Below, in pieces: positions 56,541 to 64,000 of a stretch of 64,000 bases of DNA; position 1 is the stretch's first letter; each line of letters starts with the position of its first letter. The translations under genes were made by a program, and so were the position numbers. The DNA comes from Micrasema longulum (taxonomy: Eukaryota > Arthropoda > Insecta > Trichoptera > Brachycentridae), in assembly GCA_022494885.1 (NCBI GenBank), contig JAGVSM010000217.1, positions 124,001 to 188,000 on the forward strand. Reading direction: 5' to 3'. The notes under the pieces were generated by a model, which did no database searches, was not told where the DNA came from, and saw nothing but the letters and a program-made list of their open reading frames with translations.

Positions 56541-56591
56541 ATCTGCCTCAAAGCAGGATGGTGAAATCCCCCTCCCCGCCTCCGTCCAATG
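56541..56591 (+). CDS. 51-nt coding exon, Ser/Pro-rich segment
   Basis: The acceptor TCATTTTCAG ends at 56540 and the donor AATG|GTAAGT starts at 56592. The frame accepted from a phase-1 donor reads LPQSRMVKSPSPPPSN and leaves one base, so the exon is again symmetric phase 1-1. The peptide has the basic-Ser/Pro look of a disordered linker in a regulatory protein, with SP and SPS sites that kinases could use; that is inference. It is GC-rich against an AT-rich intron. It can join in frame to either 16411-16530 or 41680-41806 upstream. The next exon is not in the remaining 7.4 kb, so the downstream intron is at least that long. Family not recognised. Confidence 0.68.
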
Positions 56592-59450
56592 GTAAGTGTT
56601 TTATTTTACTAATAACTGGGATAATAACTTACAAAAACGAAAATAAATGATCTGGACAGCTTATTAACGTTCAATATTTATTATAGCATTTTAATCGCCG
56701 TTTGATTAGTATTGATGTAATAACTTCAGAATCAATTAGGTCAAAAACCCGGCTGATGTTGAGACAAACAAAAAATAATGAAGGGCTAAAATTAGTATTT
56801 TTTTAAAGACCTCGTGCATTTTGATACTACCGAATGCAAATTTTTCCAACCCAATGTTTTTCTAGGCAGTATCAGTCTTTTTAGAAAATGGTGCGAATAT
56901 TTTTACATACACTAAATATTTTGAATGGCACGTAACAAACGACTTCGGATCGGAACTGGATCCAGTCTCGGCTGATCCACAGAATCCCGCCAAGATTTAA
57001 AGTCAGTTTTTATTCCATTCTATATTCATATGCAAACAGCATTCCTGGCTGAATTGAGGAACGATACAGTGGACATAGTCGGCGCATTTAGTACTCACTA
57101 CACTTTAAAATTTTTAATGAATATGGGTTTTAAAAAATCATGAAATGGTTTATCGAAATCTTAAATTATGCTTCATTCATATTTAGAGAACACAATTTAG
57201 CGTTTTTTATACAGCATTTTAATGTTTAGTATAATATTAGTCTCAGTATGATGGCGTAGCATAGTCAGTATGTTAGTCCTACAAGAATAGCATTAACGTC
57301 TTTTTAGTACTTTTTAGATGATTTCTCTCAAAAATAATATAAACATTGGACTATTTTCTGAATTTTGAGCACTTTTTTCAAAATATAATATATCGCGGTG
57401 TTCTGATTTGTGTAACAGTTTTTTGTGATTTCGTTGGAAAAGACATATTATCGGTTAATTCTGGTATATTTCCGTAATAAAATTATTGATTTTGACTATT
57501 TCCACATAAATATTATTGCTTGGGTTTTACAACTCAAAAAGAGTCTTTGGAGATCAACCATAACTCAATAAATATTTAAATGTGCCATTTTTGACTAAAA
57601 ATTATTTTGTTTTTTATTTTCATTTATAAGAATTGGTTATCAATTCTATTAAAAAGTTACTTATTTATCTGTTTTACAAGCTTAACTTGTAAAACAGTCA
57701 ATAAAACAAGCTTCGAGGAAGTTTATTGAATCATTTACAGATTATTCAAATTAGTCATCATTATTTTGTAAATCGTGGTTTCTAAATAAATGAAACTGAG
57801 AAAATAATACAGAAATAAACAATCGCTAATGGTGCCATAATACACATTTGAAAATATATTTTCTCAGGCTAGAAATTTCTAGTTCTTTGTATGCAGCGGT
57901 CATCGATGGGAGAAACATTTTTATTGGGCCGATTTGGCATTCAAAGCACAAGCCGTTATTCAAATTTTCGGAAAATATGAAAATCTCGGCTGGACCGTGT
58001 CGGGGCCCGCGGGGCTGCGAAGGGGAAGGGGGGACAAGAGGGAGAATAGTGCTTTGAAAGTATTCTAAAGAGAAAATTTCTGCTTTTAAACTATCATTTT
58101 ACAATATTCAAATTTCAATATTCCGTGACGTTCAAAGTCATCTTGCAGATTGTAAACATTAAAAATCCAATTCTACTTTCTTTCAATTCTTTTTTTACTT
58201 TTTGAACATAATAACGGACTAAGAACATCTTAAGTTACACGATCAGTAATGCAAAAAACTTTTAATTTATTTTATTTTTCTTACACCTGTACATAATTCA
58301 TATGTAAATTGGTTCGTGAAAATCGTGATTTCTGTATCCGTTTTTAGGTACTTAGTGCCATAAATTATTACTGGACTCAATTCTACGTTTATTTATAAAA
58401 TATATAGGTGTATAAATGCGTCACACTGTATACTTCTGCATATTATAAAAATAAACGTGTAATAACGGTATTCGTTTTATGAATTAAAAAAATATTATTT
58501 TTATGTTTATAAATCATCGTAGTCTTTGATATTTCTAATAGAAACAGCTACTCCACAGTTCTAATCCTACTAAGCTGTTTTCTTCTGACGATTCTACGTC
58601 TGTTGATCTTTCCCTTCATGACAAACCAAAATATGACATATTATCACCTCTCAACACACAACCAAAATAGAAAATCTCACTGAGCTTATGGGTTCTCTAT
58701 TTGTACTGGTTCTACGCAATATTTCATTGTTGGTTATCATATCGGTCCTATCTGAACATAAAAATCAAATAGTGGAGTTAAGTTTTATCCAAAATATTTT
58801 ATTCGTCATCATTGTTTTACGGTCTAGCAAAATTAATTCGAATTATCCTCCCTGTTTCAAGTTCGGGTCCATTTCTGGCTTCGTCATGTTGATTTTATCC
58901 GTGGAAAGTGCAGCGATTGTGGGGGGAAGTAATATGACGAGGGATGGGGTTAACAATACATCCCCGTCCCCTCCTTAGCCACTGGTCAGCCATCCCTCAT
59001 CACTATTCTAGCAGCGTACTTTACTGCATAAAGCTTCGTCCTCGAAATTTTAAACCGAGGCGAGGCATATAAGTAATATAAAACTAATACGCGAAACAAG
59101 ACAAAAACTTGCCAATGGTAAATCCAAGAAATATTGTTTCCATTAACAGTCAGTAAGTAATTGCATAAAACCACTTACCGACTTTTCTATGCCTTCCGGT
59201 TTCGAGACGTACCCGTCTCTTTGTCATGACACTAACTACATCAACATGCTATTCCCACTATACACCTTCACCATAGTAGTAGCTGCACAAAGATAGATAG
59301 GACACATGCTGTTAGTAGCCAACACCAACACGCTCTACTTCTTACGGCAGTGTTATACCTTAATGTATTTTTTTGTCTTACCACGGTAAAAATATAGTGA
59401 ACCACTTGTGGATATTAAAATTCCATTGGTTAAATCAATACGTTTTCTAA
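56592..59450. other. intron after the 51-nt exon
   Basis: No further exon with phase-1 acceptor and donor was found. GC-balanced patches at 56930-57000, 57840-58070 and 58840-59010 are non-coding by eye; the second follows a CTCAG but lacks a donor. Confidence 0.4.
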
Positions 59451-59529
59451 CTTTTATTTTTATAAATTTGCTTTTTATTTCATTTTTCAAAATATCACTT
59501 AAACTCTAAACTTCATTGACAAATATTTT

Positions 59530-59745
59530 TTTTTTAAATAAAAATGTAAATAGGGGCTAGATTTCTTACCGTTCATACGCGCCGTAGCTGCAAGACGTGC
59601 TGTTATCTAGCTCCTGTATATCATAATTGTTATTTATCATAAATGGAGACGAGGATCTAGAATCCCAACCGTCCATGCGCTCTGTAGCTGCAAGACGTGC
59701 TGGGATATTTATTTATTGTACAGCGCCCTTGAGATGATTTGAAAA
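59530..59745 (+). mobile_element. CR1-like non-LTR 3' end
   Basis: AAATAGGGGCTAGATTTCTT, internal GTAGCTGCAAGACGTGCTG motifs at about 59584 and 59686, GGATCTAGAATCCCAACCGT and TACAGCGCCCTTGAGATGAT. The final GGCGCTATATAAATT is lost. Confidence 0.75.
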
Positions 59746-59749
59746 CAGT

Positions 59750-61075
59750 ACCACTAAGTTTTTAATTGTGCCAGTAGTGATGAGTAATGTGCTATTTTTA
59801 TAATTAATAATAATTATTCGTAATTCAAATACGTAATTAAAATCATTTTACGTTTTCGATTAATTTTTTTGTAAGTATTTTAATTCAGATTTATTGTCAT
59901 TTTATTGGTTTTAAATAACATTTTAATAAGTCGATTTATTATTAAATCAATACCTTTCTTTTGATTGACCCATAACTGACCGACCGCCTTTTCACAAATA
60001 ACACTTCTGCAAAATTCTTGATAAATCATTAGTTTTTACGTAATATATCATTAAAATTAAAAATCAAATAATACAACAGTAAGAAAGTGTGTTATTCTTG
60101 GACCCGGCAATTTTAATGATATCCTATAGTGCAGTATTTTGAAATTTTAGAAATTACGCGATTTCACATCATCCGAGATTACGATAATGAATGTCCATTA
60201 CTCTTGAACATAATAATTCAGAATGAATGTTGAAAAATAATGGCTTATTTTGATTTTTTTTGTATAACCGGATGCAATTATGTTTCTATCTCGGGACAGT
60301 TACATTTGGCATTAAGTTTTCATCATTCTGTCTGGAACGATAGCATAAAATAGCATTTTCATCGTTGAAGGGTTTTAATTGTAATATCACACACTAAATT
60401 TTATTCGTAAAATGGATACATCGATATGGAAAAGTTCGAAAATAAGGATTTTAAAAATTATAATTCAACCCACGTATTTTCGTATGGCCACTAGCCCATG
60501 GTGCGGAAAGTTAATACTGGGAACCCAAAAGTTTTTTTCACAACAAAGTAGCCTCGCGTATCGCGTTAAGTTCAGGTTCATATTAAAGGCGCCTATTTTT
60601 TCATAACTGGCCGACTCTCGGGAGCCGAATACCTTATACTTTGCCTTGGCGGTTTGTGACTAATATCGGTGCCGTCTAAAGGAATGGGCGCTTATTCTGA
60701 GACTTCTTCCAATAAAAATCTATTGACGGACAACTGTTCCTCGAAGGAAATTTACTGCGTAGTACATGTGAAATATTAAAATGACAAATATACCGGATGC
60801 TTCAATTCATTTAACATTTTCAGATATTATTATTAAAGACATTTAAGTCGAATTGTTTTCTTACGCCTTGGTATTTTATCAGGTAGGTACAGCTTCATTT
60901 TTACAGTATTTAACTTTTTATTTATTTATTTATTCACACCTTTTATCAAAAATACAATTTTAAGTTCACTTTGCCCAGCTAACAAGGGTACATACCCCGT
61001 TCCAAGCTAGGCAATTACATTATAATATATGATAATATTCAACAAATTAATAGAGAGCACAGATATACAATATAA
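59750..61075. other. inferred intron with GC-balanced island 60470-60740
   Basis: The island has a 64-codon + frame from 60412 without a domain and may be regulatory. 60905-61030 (TTTATTTATTTATTCACACC) looks like a reversed non-LTR tail. An acceptor-donor juxtaposition TTTTATCAG|GTAGGT lies at 60882. Confidence 0.35.
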
Positions 61076-61084
61076 ACTTACTCA

Positions 61085-61225
61085 TAATCGTATACACATT
61101 TTGATACATATGCATACACACATACACATATATACACATTTATATATGTACACACATATATAAACATGTACATACACACACACGTACATATACCCATTCG
61201 CATACACATACATACATTCATAAAA
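61085..61225. repeat. CA/TA-rich microsatellite
   Basis: Irregular run of CATACACA and ATATACACA units. Confidence 0.85.
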
Positions 61226-61229
61226 CATA

Positions 61230-64000
61230 GATAATTTATTTATAATGCGAAACATCATCGTTACCATCTGTTTATATATTTTTTTAAATTATTCTTTATT
61301 TAATTAACTGACTTTAATTTATTAACTGACGCAACACAAATTATATCTGATCATTCATAAAAGCAACGTGTCTGGACCAAATTACAGGTTATACATATAC
61401 TCTTTCCAACACTGTGTTCTAAGGAAAGTCACATGTTCGGATTGCAATGGGTAATTATTCCTATTTTTAATACACCGATATCTTAATCTGTCTTCATTGG
61501 AGAAACGCAGAACGGCAGATGGACCTTATGCGCATTTCAAAATACTTAAAATAAATAATGTCTCATCTCTGTTGCTTTCAATTTCTTTTCATGTTCCTAA
61601 CCATGTCTGTCACCAGAAGTCAAAATCTGCTATTTATCAAATCTTCTAAGAGTAATTTTTGTGTTTATGTTCCAATGTCCAGAATGTGAATATTAGTCAA
61701 TTTGTCACACATCTTTGGGATAGATCTTTCGGCTTTTCGTAGATCTCTTCGCCATTAACACAGTGTGGGATGAAGATGGATTGGCATTGGTTTGCTCGAC
61801 GTCTTATATGTTAATCGTGTTTATGAATATATTGTGTATCATTATTTGATTGCCCTTGTTTGTCTTTGCTACATATTTTTATGTTTTTTTTGTTCAATTT
61901 CTTATATGCTTCTTTATATAACTGTTACACTTAGCTTAAGCCGCATATACAATCAATAAATAAATAAATTGTTTAAAAACTTTGAAATCTGTTTTAATAA
62001 TGAGACATCTAAAGATATATTGTTTTAATTTATATTCTGCAAAAAAAAAATATTTTGAGGCGTGTTTTTCATTATGTTTGTATTAATAAACATTAGGTTA
62101 TTATATTTTTCTTGACATTTTTCTTTGCTGGGTTTTTGAGCACTACTTCGACCGGGCTTACAATATACCGAGACAGTCCTGTTAGGATTATGATGCGTGT
62201 AATATAATATCGCGCAGCTAGTGGACATCAAGGTGCTCTAGACAAATAAGTTTACCTTCCAAATTGGTGGTGCTATATGGTGTATAGTTTATGGTGAATG
62301 ATGTATGATGAGTGATTAATGAGGACGGGCGCAATAACTGTTATTTTGTTTCTGTGGGAAAGTCATTAGCGTGTGAGGAATGACATAACAATATTTTTGG
62401 ACAAGTTATTGTTGGGTATCTCACACTTTTTGTTATTCCGAGGAAATATTAGCCGATGACTGGTGGATTGTTGATCACGGTCAGCCATTGAAGCGACCGC
62501 TGGGAAAATTTTAAATTACAGCAATGCTCGACATTTCAAATTTTCCTTTTTTTGATTGACACGAATTTATCGAGAATTTCATTTTTCGGCTAAAAAAGAA
62601 CCGTTTTAAATCCATAATTCTACGAACGTTTTATTAGGTATTACTTTCCATATACTTTATATAAGCCTATTTAAAACTTTTATCATTACTTAGTACTTTT
62701 TAATAAATTTTTAAATGGAGTTTTTACAGCATAAAAATGCCATTTATTTTTACTGTCGACCTGTTTGCGTACTATATGTTTGTGATTTAAAAAATAACAA
62801 ATTCGAGCATTGAACTTTGATTTCGCACCTTTTAAAAAAATGTAATGCCATTACCAAAGATATAAAAAACTTTTTTTGCGTTTAAGGGTGTTAATTAACA
62901 GGACAATGAAATATTATCAAATATACGTTCATGAGTATTTTTTTTTCTTTAATTAGTTTCGTCCTAAATACGAGTAATTAATATTTTGTATGTTTATATG
63001 TACTTACGAAATCTTAAGTTGTAAATGCGTTTTGACACGTATATTTTGATTTTTATGCACACTTTCGGTTGTAACCCCATATTTACAAGTTGATAAATCA
63101 CAAGACAGGATCGGATAAGTCTAGTATCTCCGTAATAGATTCAACCCTTTCTCAATGCATATTCATTGCAGGTAAATGATGCCACGTGCCACAGCTTAAT
63201 GTAGTGACTTTTTTAAGGGGTTTTGATTTTTTATTTAATTCAGGTACACGTTTTACTGTATCAATTCTCCCTGTGTTCAAACCCCTTCTGACATTGCTTT
63301 ATCCACATCTTTGAATTATAATAAAACTCCAAGGTGATACCGTGATATCTGAATTACGAAAGGGTTGCATAATAGATTTGACATAGTGTAATGAGGGTTA
63401 TTTAAATATAAAGGGTGCGGGGATTTTGATTATATATGATTTCTATGAGCTTTTTTACAAGGTGGGTATCAAAGTGCTGTTTGGTTACAGTAATTTGTTT
63501 ATCGAGTGCACAGGTAGAATGGGGCATATTTATATTTTTAGTGTATGGGGTGGGGCTTTTAATATATTCAACGAGGGTTATTATATGTAGTGTTGATTCA
63601 ATTGATAATGTAGTTTAATAGAGTGGTTAACACAACTTTGAGATTCAATCAGGAATACATGAACAGTTTTATAGAAACATTAGGTTGATTTTATTAAAAC
63701 CGCACTTTATCACAAAGCCATCGTAATATGTGTGTTTAATTCGTTCTTAAGTCAATTTTGAACGCAGCTATTCAATAAATTAATCATCGTTTTGTAAATA
63801 AATGTGTTTTACAATTTTCTATAAAAAAGCGTTCATTTTCTTTCCCGTTGTCTGTGGTTTCGTATCGTCTATTCCTGGGTCAATGTCTTAATCTATGGTC
63901 GCTCTGTCCGTTTCCGCCAATTTGGTATCCCGGTCATCCATGGATTTTGTTTTTTCATAAAGCTCATAATGCACTAGGTAGGTGTTACCTGGACTCCAGA
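61230..64000. other. inferred intron to window end
   Basis: 61320-61970 is less AT-rich and ends with AATCAATAAATAAATAAATT, possibly the 3' end of another non-LTR element, but no protein similarity was readable. No exon recognised in the rest. Confidence 0.35.

Noticed and set aside
56541..56591. Idea that the 51-nt exon is a Ubx-type microexon
   Set aside because: Only the length agrees; the peptide does not resemble that protein and the partner exon is not its N terminus.
57860..58060. Possible exon after CTCAG at 57868
   Set aside because: Open frame exists but there is no donor and the text is low-complexity Gly/Arg-rich at the end.

Overview
This window looks like one long, transposon-rich stretch of an animal nuclear genome, most likely an insect. 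The sequence is AT-rich. No open reading frame exceeds about 131 codons, and the longest belongs to a decayed retroelement. There are no bacterial-style operons. The repeats are RTE-like, Jockey-like and CR1-like non-LTR retrotransposons, tRNA-headed SINEs and small inverted-repeat DNA elements. The mix of RTE tails next to 'CCCCGTAGGGGTAGGCAGAG'-type sequence and tRNA SINEs reminds me of Lepidoptera. That is an impression, not a demonstration.

The only host gene I can support is on the + strand, seen as three short coding exons in very long introns. They are a 120-nt internal exon (16411-16530), an alternative first exon with an ATG (41680-41806) under a GC-rich promoter-like island (about 40660-41560), and a 51-nt exon (56541-56591). 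All the splice junctions are phase 1: the first exon ends in phase 1, and both internal exons enter and leave in phase 1. Either upstream exon can therefore splice in frame to the 51-nt exon, which encodes a Ser/Pro-rich segment. I do not recognise the family. More exons must lie to the right of the window and probably to the left.

Layout: 1-16410 is the inferred intron upstream of the 120-nt exon. It holds CR1-like 3' ends, SINE-A and SINE-B copies, a DNA element and GC-rich islands at 1560-1900, 6480-6830 and 7040-7380 that resemble regulatory DNA. 16531-41500 is intronic with RTE, Jockey and SINE debris, a long foldback at 23390-23622, a cluster of CATAAA sites at 23740-24060 and several other islands. 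41500-41806 is the alternative promoter and first exon. 41807-56540 is intronic and is the most repeat-dense part, including a three-level nested insertion at 49760-50410, a tail-to-tail CR1-like pair at 50770-52090 and a 113-115 bp tandem duplication at 52761-52988. 56592-64000 is intronic with few recognisable repeats.

The elements interrupt one another, so relative ages can be read directly: Jockey into SINE-A, Jockey into RTE, and RTE into SINE-B into RTE. No rRNA, true tRNA gene, CRISPR array or intact transposase or reverse transcriptase was found. Boundaries of most repeats and all regulatory calls are judged by eye.
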